This document shows positions 1 through 8,762 of a stretch of DNA of 64,000 bases, piece by piece. The position numbers and the translations under genes are program-made. Numbering within the stretch: the first letter of the stretch is position 1; every line of letters begins with the position of its first letter. This DNA comes from SLSG01 sp964477035. Lineage in GTDB: Bacteria > Bacteroidota > Bacteroidia > Bacteroidales > UBA7960. Location of the stretch: assembly GCA_964477035.1 (NCBI GenBank), contig CAYZCW010000013.1:1-64000 (forward strand), given 5' to 3'. The notes under the pieces are model-generated. The model was not told where the DNA came from and ran no database searches. It saw only the letters and a list, made by a program, of their open reading frames with translations.

Positions 1-55
<55 letters not shown>

Positions 56-72
56 GGGAAAATTTGGTGCAG

Positions 73-102
73 CAAATGTACACAAAGATTTTGTATTTAC
101 AA
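73..102 (-). promoter_or_regulatory. Bacteroidota-type promoter of tRNA-Phe
   Basis: On the minus strand TACATTTG (80-73) matches the Bacteroidota -7 element TAnnTTTG and lies 19 nt downstream of a TTG (102-100) serving as -33 element. The implied start lies about 10 nt before the tRNA 5' end. This is a motif call only. Confidence 0.6.
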
Positions 103-265
103 GGCGTTTTTTAACAATCCGGGGCACAAACGGGTTTTTTGATTACATTTGTCCCTCATTTTCAACACAAAATATCTCCACTAATTTGCCGTTAACGATA
201 TACACCGTTTGACTGAAGTCCCACAACCCAGCCAACCACAACCGGCATTGCTGCCAAAATATTTT

Positions 266-296
266 TTTGACAAAACATTAAAAAATAGGATATTTG
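266..296 (+). promoter_or_regulatory. Promoter of the OMP-TPR-lptC-corC block
   Basis: TTTG (266-269), exactly 19 nt, then GATATTTG (289-296), one mismatch from TAnnTTTG. The TTG codon at 294 that could open the longer reading frame is part of this -7 element and would not be in the transcript, which supports ATG 339 as the true start. Confidence 0.65.
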
Positions 297-338
297 CAGT
301 CAATTTTAATCAGGGACTCCGTTCAATTCGCCCCACGA

Positions 339-1619
339 ATGACTCATAATACAACCGGCAAACACCTGCGTCTGGCTTTTCTTTTCGTTGGTTTGCTGAT
401 GATTGCCTTTTCTGCCTCCGGGCAGACCCGCATCCCCTCGCCCTATTCCATGTTCGGCCTGGGGGAATTGCGCTTTAACCAGAATTTCAGCAACCTGGGC
501 ATGGGAGGCCTGGGGGTTGGCTTCCGCAGCAACCTCTCCGTCAACGAGGTGAACCCGGCCGCCTACACAGCCATCGACACCCTCTCTTTTGTCTTCGAGG
601 CCACGGCCTTTTCGCACTTCTACCGCCAGTCGACCGAAACCCAATCACAAACCGGCAACTACTCCAGCCTTGGCAGCCTCTCTTTTGGCTTTCCCGTTAC
701 AAAATGGCTGGCCGTCGGGGCCGGGCTCAAGCCATTCAGTTCTGTCGGATACAAGATCCACGACTTCGACGAAGACCCCGTGGTTGGCGTCATGAACTAC
801 CAGTATGAAGGGGAAGGCGGCATCAACCAGGCATTTTTCGGAGGGGCCTTGAGGCCGGTCAAAGGACTGTCTGTGGGACTGAATGCTTCCTACCTGTTCG
901 GACGGTTTGAGAACCACACCTCGGTTTATTCCGACTCGACGGGCATCTTTCTCACCAACAGGGTGGTCTCCAACCAGGTGAACGGGTGGATATTCGGCAT
1001 GGGAGCCCAGTATGAATTCCGCCCCACGGAAACCAGCTCCTACACCCTGGGGATCACATACGGTTCCGAAACCCCGGTTTCCGCTTCGCGCAATGAACTG
1101 GTAAGGCGCATGCTCCCGGGGGAGACCCGCTTCGACACCATCCGGGTGGAAAATGAAATCCAGGGCGACCTCGTCCTCCCGGCCTACTGGGGAGCCGGGC
1201 TGTATGCACGCTTCAACCCGCAATGGGCGGGCGGCATCGACTTCCAGACCCAGAACTGGTCGGACTTCCGGCTGTTCGACGCATCCGACGAACTGACCAA
1301 TAGTTATCATTTCGCCCTCGGCTTGCAGCACAACCCACGGGTGCAAACCTTCTCAAACATGTTCCACCGGCTGACCTACCGGGCCGGTTTTCGTTACGGA
1401 CAAACCTACCTCAATCCCAATAACCATGCGCTCAGCGAATTTGGCATAAGTTTTGGACTGGGTATACCGCTGAGACGTTCCTTATCCAGCCTGCGGGTCG
1501 GATTTGAGTACGCCCAGAGGGGAACGACGGACCAGAACCTCATCAAGGAAGACTTTTTCCGGATCAATATCGGGATAAACATCTATGAGCACTGGTTCCT
1601 GAGGAGAAGGTTTTTCTAA
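339..1619 (+). CDS. FadL/PorV-like outer membrane beta-barrel protein
   Basis: 426 residues from ATG 339. A signal peptide (about residues 8-28, ending before SGQTRIPSP) is followed by the conserved N-terminal PSPYSMFGLGEL segment and alternating amphipathic strands to a C-terminal ...FRINIGINIYEHWFLRRRFF, as in outer-membrane beta-barrels. Proteins of this kind occur in Bacteroidota directly before a TPR protein, LptC, a CorC-like protein and PpiD, exactly the order found here. The substrate is unknown; members of the wider family are compared with FadL-type transport porins. A longer frame from TTG 294 is rejected because that codon lies within the promoter. Confidence 0.8.
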   Translation: MTHNTTGKHLRLAFLFVGLLMIAFSASGQTRIPSPYSMFGLGELRFNQNFSNLGMGGLGVGFRSNLSVNEVNPAAYTAIDTLSFVFEATAFSHFYRQSTETQSQTGNYSSLGSLSFGFPVTKWLAVGAGLKPFSSVGYKIHDFDEDPVVGVMNYQYEGEGGINQAFFGGALRPVKGLSVGLNASYLFGRFENHTSVYSDSTGIFLTNRVVSNQVNGWIFGMGAQYEFRPTETSSYTLGITYGSETPVSASRNELVRRMLPGETRFDTIRVENEIQGDLVLPAYWGAGLYARFNPQWAGGIDFQTQNWSDFRLFDASDELTNSYHFALGLQHNPRVQTFSNMFHRLTYRAGFRYGQTYLNPNNHALSEFGISFGLGIPLRRSLSSLRVGFEYAQRGTTDQNLIKEDFFRINIGINIYEHWFLRRRFF

Positions 1620-1642
1620 CTTATCAAACAACGGGAAATAAG

Positions 1643-3043
1643 ATGAACGCAAGGACTTTTACTTTTTTTGCCTTAGCCGTGCTGCTCCTTCTGGCAGGTA
1701 AACCGGCACAAGCCAATAGCAAAGACGCGGAAGCCACCCGTGCCGGCACCCTCACCGAAGCCGCAGCCAGCCTGCAGCAGCCGCCCCGTTACGGGAAGGA
1801 CAGCGTGACGTGCGTCAGGAACTGGTCGCTCTATAATGAGTACTACAGGCAGCGCAATTTTCATATGGCCATCGAGCCCTGGCGCTGGATGTTCTTCAAC
1901 TGCCCTGCAGCCACGCAGAACATCTACATCCACGGATCCGTTCTGGTCAAATACATGTACAACCAGGAAACCGATCCCGCCAACCGGGAAGCCCTGGTCG
2001 ACACCCTCATGATGGTACACGACCAGCGCATCGAGTATTTCGGCCGGGAAGGCTATGTGCTGGGCAGGAAGGTGGCCGACCTCTACCAGTTCCGCACCAA
2101 CAATGTGCAGGACCAACATGATATTTCCGAACGGTCCATCGAGCTCGAGGGGCTGGATTCCCAGGGCGATGTGCTGCTGATCAACTTCCAGTCGACCGTC
2201 AGGCTCGCCGAGGCCGGCCTGCTGGATCCCACCAAGGTGGTGGAGAGCTACGACCGCGCCATCGACATCATCGAATACAACCTGGTGCACAACCCGCAGG
2301 ATTCCACCCGTTACGCCACGGCCAAAAACAACATCGAGATCCTGTTCGAACCCTTCGCCAGTTGCGACAACCTGGCCCGCATCTTCGGCCCCCGTTACAA
2401 GGCAAACCCAGAAGACCCGGAGCTGCTTGCCCGCATCACCGAGATGCTGGAAAAATCAGGCTGCACCGACAGCGAGCTGTTCTATATGGCCACCAAATCG
2501 CTGCACCGCCTGCGCCCCACGGCACAATCTGCCTTCCTCATGGGCCGGCTGGAAAGCAGCCAGGAGAACCATGCCCAGGCACTCAAGTATTATGAGGAGT
2601 CCATCGAACTGTATGAGCAGGACGACAGCGAGAATTATACGGATGAGAAATTCCGGACCTACTTGCTTATGGCCGACATTGCCTACCGCATCCAGCGGCG
2701 CATGCCCCAGGCCCGCACCTATGCTCTGGCCGCCACCCAGGTGAAGCCTGACGACGGCCGGCCGTACATCCTCATTGGAGAAATGTATGCCGCCAGTGCC
2801 AGCGACTGCGGGGATGACGAGTTCACCAAGACCGCTGCTTACTGGGCGGCCGTGGACAAGTTCATCCAGGCCCGGGATGTGGACAGCGATCCGCAGATCA
2901 GCGAAAGGGCCACCCAGTTCATCCGCACCTACTCCCAGTACTTCCCCAACAACGAGCTCATCTTTTTCTATGGCCACGCCGAAGGGGAAACCTACAGGGT
3001 GGGTTGCTGGATCAATGAAACCACCCGCATCAGAGCACGCTAA
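1643..3043 (+). CDS. Periplasmic tetratricopeptide-repeat protein
   Basis: 466 residues beginning with a signal peptide (about 1-25, ending APQAN-like KPAQANS). The rest is helical with TPR-like stretches, clearest around residues 265-420 (ALKYYEESIELYEQ, ARTYALAATQVKPDDGRPYILIGEMY, AAVDKFIQARDVD). It starts 23 nt after the upstream OMP gene and ends 2 nt before lptC, so the three are probably co-transcribed. Four cysteines are present in the mature part. The family is a regular neighbour of lptC in Bacteroidales, which suggests an envelope assembly role, but no specific function can be read from the sequence. Confidence 0.75.
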   Translation: MNARTFTFFALAVLLLLAGKPAQANSKDAEATRAGTLTEAAASLQQPPRYGKDSVTCVRNWSLYNEYYRQRNFHMAIEPWRWMFFNCPAATQNIYIHGSVLVKYMYNQETDPANREALVDTLMMVHDQRIEYFGREGYVLGRKVADLYQFRTNNVQDQHDISERSIELEGLDSQGDVLLINFQSTVRLAEAGLLDPTKVVESYDRAIDIIEYNLVHNPQDSTRYATAKNNIEILFEPFASCDNLARIFGPRYKANPEDPELLARITEMLEKSGCTDSELFYMATKSLHRLRPTAQSAFLMGRLESSQENHAQALKYYEESIELYEQDDSENYTDEKFRTYLLMADIAYRIQRRMPQARTYALAATQVKPDDGRPYILIGEMYAASASDCGDDEFTKTAAYWAAVDKFIQARDVDSDPQISERATQFIRTYSQYFPNNELIFFYGHAEGETYRVGCWINETTRIRAR

Positions 3044-3045
3044 CC

Positions 3046-3660
3046 ATGGACGACCCTTTCCCTGAAAAGGAGAAAATACGGTCTGTTGCCTGTAAGACAA
3101 TAACCAAAAGCATTGCCATTCTTTTTGGAGTGGCAATGCTTTTTTCATGCCAGCCGGACCTGAAGACCATCGAGACCATCACCAGGGTGGACGAAGGGCC
3201 TGTCGAATCCACCCTCGACCTGGAGATGATCTACAGCGAGGACGGGAATACCCGTCTCATCGTGAAAGCGCCCCGCATGGACCGCTATGAGGGAGAAAAC
3301 AAGCGCATGGAGATGCCCCAGGGCCTGCAGGTGGCCTTCTACGACAGCCTGATGAACGTCACCTCCCGGATGTCCTCCGAATACGCCATCAGTTACGAAG
3401 ACGATAAAATGGTTGAAGCCCGCAACGATGTGGTGGTGGTCAACGAGCTGGGCGAACAGCTCAACACGGAACACCTGGTGTGGGACCAGAAAAAGGGCAT
3501 CATTTACTCCGACCAGTTTGTGCGCATCACCACCGAAGACGAGGTGCTGTACGGAGACGGCCTGGAAGCCGACGAGCAGTTCAACCAGTGGACCATCCTG
3601 CGGCCCCGCGGCACCTTTACCGTAGAGACCGAACCCGAACCAACCCCCAACAGCCAATAA
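3046..3660 (+). CDS. lptC: LPS export ABC transporter periplasmic protein LptC
   Basis: 204 residues. Positively charged N-terminus, hydrophobic segment and a lipobox-like LFSC at about residues 32-35 suggest a lipoprotein or N-terminally anchored periplasmic protein. The body has the beta-jellyroll pattern of LptC/OstA (RLIVKAPRMDRYEGENKRMEMPQGLQVAFYD, SEYAISYEDDKMVEARNDVVVVNELGEQLNTEHLVWDQKKGIIYSDQFVRITTEDEVLYGDGLEADEQF, described here by its repeated E-W/G-turn strands). LptC passes lipopolysaccharide from LptB2FG to LptA. Position after the TPR gene and before a CorC-like gene is the usual Bacteroidota order. Confidence 0.85.
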   Translation: MDDPFPEKEKIRSVACKTITKSIAILFGVAMLFSCQPDLKTIETITRVDEGPVESTLDLEMIYSEDGNTRLIVKAPRMDRYEGENKRMEMPQGLQVAFYDSLMNVTSRMSSEYAISYEDDKMVEARNDVVVVNELGEQLNTEHLVWDQKKGIIYSDQFVRITTEDEVLYGDGLEADEQFNQWTILRPRGTFTVETEPEPTPNSQ

Positions 3661-3699
3661 CCAATAACCAAAAGCCAACAACAAACAACCAACAGCCAA
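3646..3699. repeat. Degenerate GCCAA/ACCAA heptamer tract before the CorC-like gene
   Basis: A run of near-repeats such as AGCCAATAACCAATAACC and AAAGCCAACAACAAACAACC spans the end of lptC and the leader of the next gene, stopping a few bases before GTG 3704. Similar tracts are found at 29023-29058, 30280-30312 and 58325-58392. Confidence 0.7.
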
Positions 3700-3703
3700 C
3701 CCC

Positions 3704-4975
3704 GTGACACCCTATCTCATCATCGCCGCCAGCCTCCTGCTCTCCGCCTTTTTCTCGGGGATGGAGATCGCCTTCATCTCAGCCAACAAGCTCAAGGTGG
3801 AGGTCGAGAGCAAGAGCGGAGGCTTTTCGGCCAGGCTGCTTTCACGCTTCATCCGCACCGAAGGCAGCTTCATCTCCACCATGCTGGTGGGCAACAACAT
3901 CGCCCTGGTCGTCTACGGGATCTCATTTGCGTCCCTGCTGCAGCCCGTGCTTGCCGCCGCACTGCCCCGGGTGGTGAACACCGATTTCATGGTGCTGTTG
4001 CTGCAGACCCTGGCGTCCTCCCTGATCATCCTCATGTTTGCCGAATTTTTACCCAAGGCCCTGTTCCGCATCAACCCGAACCGTTTCCTGTCCCTGTTCG
4101 CCCTGCCCGTCACACTCATCTATTATATACTCTACCCGCTCATCAAGCTTACCGTCGGATTGTCCCACCTGATCATGAAGTACTTTCTGAAAGTCGACGT
4201 GGCCAACAACAAAAAGCCCTTCGACATCGTGGATATGGACAACTACCTGAAGGAGTTCGGGCAACAACAGGACGAGCAGGAAAGCGAAACCCACCGTGAG
4301 ATCCAGATCTTCCGCAACGCCATCGAATTCCCCGATATCAAAATCCGGGAGTGCATGATCCCCCGCACGGAGATTGTGGCCGTCTCGGAAGAGGAGGAGA
4401 CGGCGGCCATCCGTTCGTTGTTCTCCCAAACGGGTCTGTCAAAGATCCTCATTTATAAGGACTCCATCGACAACATCACCGGCTACGTGCACGCCTTCGA
4501 CTTTTTCCGCAAACCCGCCGACATCCGGCCCATCATCCGCCCCATCATGCTGGTGCCCGAAACCATGCACGCCAACAAGCTGTTGCAGAACTTCATCCAG
4601 CAACGCAAGAGCATCGCCGCCGTGGTCGATGAGTTCGGGGGCACCTCGGGCATCATCACCATCGAGGACGTCATGGAGGAGATATTTGGGGAGATCGACG
4701 ACGAATACGACCGCGACGACCTCATCGAAAAGCAGGTCAGCGACACCGAGTTCCTGTTCTCCGCCCGGCTGGAGATCGATTACCTCAACGAACAGTTCGG
4801 GCTGGAGCTGCCGGAGTCGGACGAATACGAGACCCTGGGGGGCTTGCTGCTCAGTCACCTGGAGAGCATCCCGGAAAAAGGGGAAGAGATCGCCATCGGA
4901 CAGCTCACCTTCAGGATCATGCAGGTGAGTGAAAAGCGCATCGAAACCGTGCAGGTGCGGAAAACCCCTGCGTGA
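3704..4975 (+). CDS. CorC/HlyC (GldE-like) membrane protein with CBS domains
   Basis: 423 residues from GTG 3704, the first in-frame start after the repeat tract. Domains in order: DUF21 membrane part with about four hydrophobic segments (residues 1-165, beginning with TPYLIIAASLLLSAFFSGMEIA), a CBS pair (about 205-325, including RECMIPRTEIVAV and AAVVDEFGGTSGIITIEDV) and the C-terminal CorC_HlyC domain (about 340-423). The DEFGG-T-GIIT-EDV-EE segment is typical of this family. Members are linked to metal-ion export; the Bacteroidota relative GldE helps gliding/T9SS function, which the sequence alone cannot distinguish. Likely in one transcript with lptC. Confidence 0.85.
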   Translation: MTPYLIIAASLLLSAFFSGMEIAFISANKLKVEVESKSGGFSARLLSRFIRTEGSFISTMLVGNNIALVVYGISFASLLQPVLAAALPRVVNTDFMVLLLQTLASSLIILMFAEFLPKALFRINPNRFLSLFALPVTLIYYILYPLIKLTVGLSHLIMKYFLKVDVANNKKPFDIVDMDNYLKEFGQQQDEQESETHREIQIFRNAIEFPDIKIRECMIPRTEIVAVSEEEETAAIRSLFSQTGLSKILIYKDSIDNITGYVHAFDFFRKPADIRPIIRPIMLVPETMHANKLLQNFIQQRKSIAAVVDEFGGTSGIITIEDVMEEIFGEIDDEYDRDDLIEKQVSDTEFLFSARLEIDYLNEQFGLELPESDEYETLGGLLLSHLESIPEKGEEIAIGQLTFRIMQVSEKRIETVQVRKTPA

Positions 4976-4997
4976 TGTATCAACTCCCATTTTTATG

Positions 4998-5005
4998 TAT
5001 CTTTG
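4998..5005 (+). promoter_or_regulatory. -7 promoter element of ppiD
   Basis: TATCTTTG is a perfect TAnnTTTG element 29 nt before ATG 5035. No convincing -33 TTTG is seen at the expected distance. Confidence 0.55.
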
Positions 5006-5034
5006 CACTCGCATTTTTATTAAAATAGAACAAC

Positions 5035-7149
5035 ATGGCAGTTATTAGTAAGATAAGGAGCTATTCCGGGCTGTTGATCGCGGTGATCGGATTTGCACTC
5101 GCCGCCTTCGTGCTGGGCGACTTTCTGGGTTACGGCCCCATGGGTGGCCAGCGATTCGACGTGGGCAAGATCGGCAAGACCAGCATTCCCTACCAGGAGT
5201 TCGAACAACGGGTCAGCGACCAGGCCGAGAGCTGGCGCCAGCAGACCGGACAGGCCAACCTGGGCCCCCGCGAGGCCTTCCAGATCAGGGAACAGGTATG
5301 GAACCAGATGGTCCGCGAGATCGTGCTGGGTGAAGAGCTGGATCGCCTGGGCATCGAGGTGTCGGCCGAAGAGCTGTACGACATGATCCACGGCCGGGAG
5401 CCCCACAACCTGATCCGGCAAAGCTTTTCCAATCCGCAGGACGGAAGCTACGACCCCCAGCAGGTGGTTGAGTTCCTCCGCAATTTCGACCGGCTCGACC
5501 CCGCCGTCCGCAACCAGTGGGTCAACCTGGAGCAGTTCATCAAGCGCGACCGGGCCGAAACCAAATACCACAACCTGGTGCGCAAGGGCTATTACGTACC
5601 CAGCCTGCTGGCCGAACGCGACTACAGCGAGCGCAATGCCTCGGCCGACATCCGTTTTGTCTACCAGCCTTACACGGCGATCGCCGACAGCCTGATCGAG
5701 ATATCCGACAGGGAGCTGCGCCGCTATTACGACGAAAACAAGGAACGGTTCCGGAGGGAGGCATCCCGCAACATCGAATATGTTTCCTTCAACGTGTTCC
5801 CCACCGATGCGGACCGGGAGGTGTTGCGCGGCGAGCTGCTTGAACTGAAAGACGAGATGGAGGCCACCCAGGACATCGCGCCCTTTATCAACTCGGTTTC
5901 CGACAGGCGGTTCGACCCGGCCTACTATGGACGCGGGGAGCTCTCGCCCGAGATAGACCCCCTGTTCTTCGACGCCCCGGTCGGCACCGTGCACGGACCC
6001 TACATCGACAACAACCAATACGTCCTGGCCAAACTGGTCGACGCCCAGATGCGCCCCGACTCCATGCGCGCCAGCCACATCCTGGTGGCCTATGCCGGCT
6101 CGCAGGCTCCCACCCCCGCCACCCGCTCGCTGGACGAAGCCCGCCAGCTGGCCGACAGCATCGCCGGGGTGGCGCGCCTCAGCCTGTCCCGTTTCGGGGA
6201 CCTGGCCACGGAACTGTCTGACGACCCCTCGGCCCAGTTCAACCAGGGCGACCTGGAATGGTTCCGTGACGGGGAGATGGTCCCCTCCTTCAACCAGGCA
6301 GTGATCGATGCATCCATTGGATCGGTCGTCACGGCCGAAAGCGAGTTCGGCATCCACGTGATCCACGTCACCGGCAAATCGGCCGGCACACGGAAGATCC
6401 AGGTGGCCATGCTCACCCGCGAGATCGAAGCCAGCAGCCACACTTACCAGGACGTTTATGCCCAGGCCAGCACCTTCGCCTCCCAGCTGCGCGAAAAGAA
6501 GAACTTCCGCCAGGTGGCCGAGGAGCAGGATGTGGCCATCCGCACCGCCGAGAACATCCGGCGCATGGACTTCAGCCTCCCGGGCATCGACAACCCCCGC
6601 GGCATCATCCAGTGGGCCTTCTTCGACGAAACCTCCCTGGGCGATTTCTCCCGCATCTTCGAACTCGACAACCGTTTTATCATCGCCACGGTCACCCGCA
6701 AGATGGATGAGGGCATCCCGGCCCTGGACCAGATCCGCGGGGAAGTCATGGCCCAGGCCCTGCGCGAAAAGAAATTCGACAGGGTGGCCGCAGAGTTCCG
6801 TGAGGCCGGAAGCAGCCTGACCGACATGGCCGGCGCCCTGAACCGCGAGGTGCAGGAAGCCAGTGACCTGCGGTTCACAACCACCACCCTGCCCGGCGCC
6901 GGACCCGAGCCACGCGTGGTGGGAAGCGTATTCGCCATGGAGGCAGGCAGTCTCTCCGAACCCATCCGGGGTCAGAACGGGGTCTTCGTCGTGGAAGTGA
7001 CCCGTCTGGACGAGGCCATCGTGCCCGAGGACCTCAGCGCGACCAAACGGCAGCTGCAGACCGCCGTCAGCAACCGCGTCCCCGTGGACGTGCTGCAGGC
7101 CCTGCAAAACAACGCCCGCATCGAGGACAACCGCAGCATGTTCTATTAG
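5035..7149 (+). CDS. ppiD: PpiD/SurA-type periplasmic peptidyl-prolyl isomerase
   Basis: 704 residues. A short cytoplasmic N-terminus (MAVISKIRSYSG) and one transmembrane helix (about 13-33) anchor a large periplasmic part. SurA_N-like chaperone helices follow (to about residue 250), then a parvulin rotamase domain (about 345-450) with the signatures RASHILVAY, GDLATELSDDPSAQFNQGDLEWF and FGIHVIHVTG, and a second, degenerate parvulin-like region near the C-terminus. The size matches Bacteroidota PpiD homologues (about 700 residues). It assists folding of outer-membrane proteins. It closes the usual OMP-TPR-lptC-corC-ppiD block but has its own promoter element and a terminator. Confidence 0.9.
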   Translation: MAVISKIRSYSGLLIAVIGFALAAFVLGDFLGYGPMGGQRFDVGKIGKTSIPYQEFEQRVSDQAESWRQQTGQANLGPREAFQIREQVWNQMVREIVLGEELDRLGIEVSAEELYDMIHGREPHNLIRQSFSNPQDGSYDPQQVVEFLRNFDRLDPAVRNQWVNLEQFIKRDRAETKYHNLVRKGYYVPSLLAERDYSERNASADIRFVYQPYTAIADSLIEISDRELRRYYDENKERFRREASRNIEYVSFNVFPTDADREVLRGELLELKDEMEATQDIAPFINSVSDRRFDPAYYGRGELSPEIDPLFFDAPVGTVHGPYIDNNQYVLAKLVDAQMRPDSMRASHILVAYAGSQAPTPATRSLDEARQLADSIAGVARLSLSRFGDLATELSDDPSAQFNQGDLEWFRDGEMVPSFNQAVIDASIGSVVTAESEFGIHVIHVTGKSAGTRKIQVAMLTREIEASSHTYQDVYAQASTFASQLREKKNFRQVAEEQDVAIRTAENIRRMDFSLPGIDNPRGIIQWAFFDETSLGDFSRIFELDNRFIIATVTRKMDEGIPALDQIRGEVMAQALREKKFDRVAAEFREAGSSLTDMAGALNREVQEASDLRFTTTTLPGAGPEPRVVGSVFAMEAGSLSEPIRGQNGVFVVEVTRLDEAIVPEDLSATKRQLQTAVSNRVPVDVLQALQNNARIEDNRSMFY

Positions 7150-7188
7150 GGGTTGTCTGACAGGCAGGCAGGAATACAGGAAATCAGC

Positions 7189-7228
7189 AAGCAGGGGCGC
7201 AACCAACCGGCGTTCCTGCTTTTTTTTA
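7189..7228 (+). terminator. Rho-independent terminator after ppiD
   Basis: AAGCAGG...GGCGC pairs with GGCG...CCTGCTT and is followed by a run of T (7219-7227). It lies 40 nt after the ppiD stop. Confidence 0.7.
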
Positions 7229-7293
7229 TTCATCCCCGTCGGATGGGACCGCGGCAGTCCGCTTCCGCATCCGGCGAACAACAACCACCGCTT

Positions 7294-8247
7294 ATGACAT
7301 CACGACAAGTATCCTTCTCCCTGACATGGGCCCTCCTGCTGCTGCTGACAGCCACGGCGGTTCACGGACAACGCACGGGGATCAAGAACCCGCCCGGAAA
7401 CAACCCTGCGGAGGCAAAACAACACCTGGATGACGAGCGCATCGTTATTTATTCGCAGGACTTCGAAGGCGACACCTTCCCGCCAGAAGGATGGACCCGC
7501 CTGAGTCCCGACGGGGGCAGCGGCTGGCGCATGGTGGCCGTGGGCACCTCGCCCTATCCCGGCTGGGAATCAGGGACGGTCCCCGCCTCGCCCGCCGGGG
7601 GCGACCGGATCGCCTATGCCACCTGGGAGACGGGCGGGCAGCACCACAACGACCAGTGGCTGGTCATGCCGCCCCTCACGGTGGGTGACGGCTATGAACT
7701 GGCATTCTACCTGCAGTACGCCTTCATGAACTTCAACGACAACGTGGACATCCGGTTGTCCACCACCGGTGCCGGCGACCCGGCGGCCTTCGACATCGTG
7801 ATCGACGAGCTGGTGTTCTCCGACACGAGCTCGACCGACTGGAAACTTTACACCTACCGGCTCACCGACTTTGCCGGCCCGGGAGAGGAAGTGCACATCG
7901 CCTTCCGGGAGCATGTGGCCGACAACTGGGTGGATGGCTCGGCCATCCTGCTCGACCTGGTGCGGGTGCTGGCGCCCGACACGTCGACGGGCCTGATCGA
8001 TGCGGACGGGGAGGCCTTTTTCACCTTGTATCCCAACCCGGCCCGTGACGCGGTGACCCTGCGATCGGACGGGCCCATGGACCGGGTGCGCCTGTTCGAC
8101 GCCACCGGACGGCTCGTTTACCGGGCAGAGGCCGGGGGGTCGGTGCTGCGGCTGGAGACCGGCTCATTTCCCGAGGGCTTGTACATCCTGGAGGTGGTGT
8201 CAGGGCAAAGGACGGCCACCCGCAAACTGCAAATTATCAGACGGTAA
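7294..8247 (+). CDS. Secreted cleaved-adhesin-domain protein with T9SS type A sorting domain
   Basis: 317 residues from ATG 7294. The chosen start gives a clean signal peptide (MTSRQVSFSLTWALLLLLTATAVHGQ); an upstream TTG at 7153 would put the ppiD terminator inside the coding region. Residues about 45-235 resemble the cleaved-adhesin/gingipain-hemagglutinin fold (YSQDFEGDTFPPEGWTRL, WLVMPPLTVGDGYELAFYLQYA, DWKLYTYRLTDFAGPGEEVHIAFRE). The C-terminal 75 residues carry the sorting-domain pattern FTLYPNPARDAVTL...FPEGLYILEV. It is thus predicted to cross the outer membrane by T9SS and to be surface-attached or released. The ligand is unknown. Confidence 0.85.
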   Translation: MTSRQVSFSLTWALLLLLTATAVHGQRTGIKNPPGNNPAEAKQHLDDERIVIYSQDFEGDTFPPEGWTRLSPDGGSGWRMVAVGTSPYPGWESGTVPASPAGGDRIAYATWETGGQHHNDQWLVMPPLTVGDGYELAFYLQYAFMNFNDNVDIRLSTTGAGDPAAFDIVIDELVFSDTSSTDWKLYTYRLTDFAGPGEEVHIAFREHVADNWVDGSAILLDLVRVLAPDTSTGLIDADGEAFFTLYPNPARDAVTLRSDGPMDRVRLFDATGRLVYRAEAGGSVLRLETGSFPEGLYILEVVSGQRTATRKLQIIRR

Positions 8248-8283
8248 GCAAAAATACGTAGGGTGTGATGCGGTTGGTCCGGC

Positions 8284-8312
8284 AAAATCTTCGGATTTTT
8301 TTCGTTTTTTTT
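8284..8312 (+). terminator. Terminator with UUCG tetraloop
   Basis: AAAATC (8284-8289), loop TTCG, GATTTT (8294-8299), followed by T-rich sequence to 8312. It ends the cleaved-adhesin gene. Confidence 0.6.
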
Positions 8313-8486
8313 TCGGACAGACGCAGCGTTTCCTGTTTCGCATCCGTCTTATGGGAGTAAGAAAAGGGGGTGAACTGTGTTCTTTTGTAACCGCAAACCC
8401 CCAAATGCGTATAAAAATTTAAAAAGTTATCAACAATCCGGCGGATTTTTTTACCTTCGCGTGATTTTGTAGGTAATTTTTTACTG

Positions 8487-8517
8487 TTTGGTTATTTATT
8501 TATTATCCTTATATTTG
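8487..8517 (+). promoter_or_regulatory. Consensus Bacteroidota promoter
   Basis: TTTG (8487-8490), exactly 19 nt, TATATTTG (8510-8517). Both elements match the consensus perfectly, suggesting strong expression of the downstream surface protein. Confidence 0.8.
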
Positions 8518-8762
8518 CTGATTAGCCAAATCAAATCGTGTTAACCAAAACCAAACGATGCCTATAGACAGAGTAACAACGTTTAACCCCAAGATCAGAG
8601 ACAGCTGATTTTTGTACCTCCCCCGAACACGGCTGGCCTTCCGGCCTGCAGGTGTTTTTCTCATGCAGTATTTTTCGCAAGAAAAATTCTCGTTCTTTTT
8701 TTTATACATTTTGTTAACCAAAAACTTTTTTGGAAATCTTACACAAAACAAAATTCAACATT

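Larger units (their letters stand above)
8248..8762. other. AT-rich intergenic region and long leader of the 1959-residue surface protein
   Basis: 515 bases without a gene, much more AT-rich than the surroundings. It holds a UUCG-loop terminator (8284-8312), a near -7 element TACCTTCG (about 8451-8458), a textbook promoter (8487-8517) and an untranslated leader of roughly 240 nt. The leader contains a small hairpin GGCC-TTCC-GGCC around 8635-8648. Confidence 0.7.

Noticed and set aside
294..338. TTG start at 294 giving 15 more residues for the outer membrane protein
   Set aside because: The codon is part of the promoter -7 element GATATTTG, and the extension disrupts the signal peptide. The same reasoning excludes TTG starts at 7153, 8730 and 53080.
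5020..7284. Long open frame on the minus strand opposite ppiD, and similar ones opposite atpD, wzc and the surface protein genes
   Set aside because: GC-rich codon bias creates long antisense frames; the translations are low complexity without domain signatures, and the plus-strand genes are unmistakable.
8427..8435. TTATCAACA, similar to a DnaA box, in the AT-rich intergenic region; a second one (reverse strand) at 19253-19261
   Set aside because: Each is a single box with a mismatch from TTATCCACA, without clusters, dnaA/dnaN genes or other origin features nearby.
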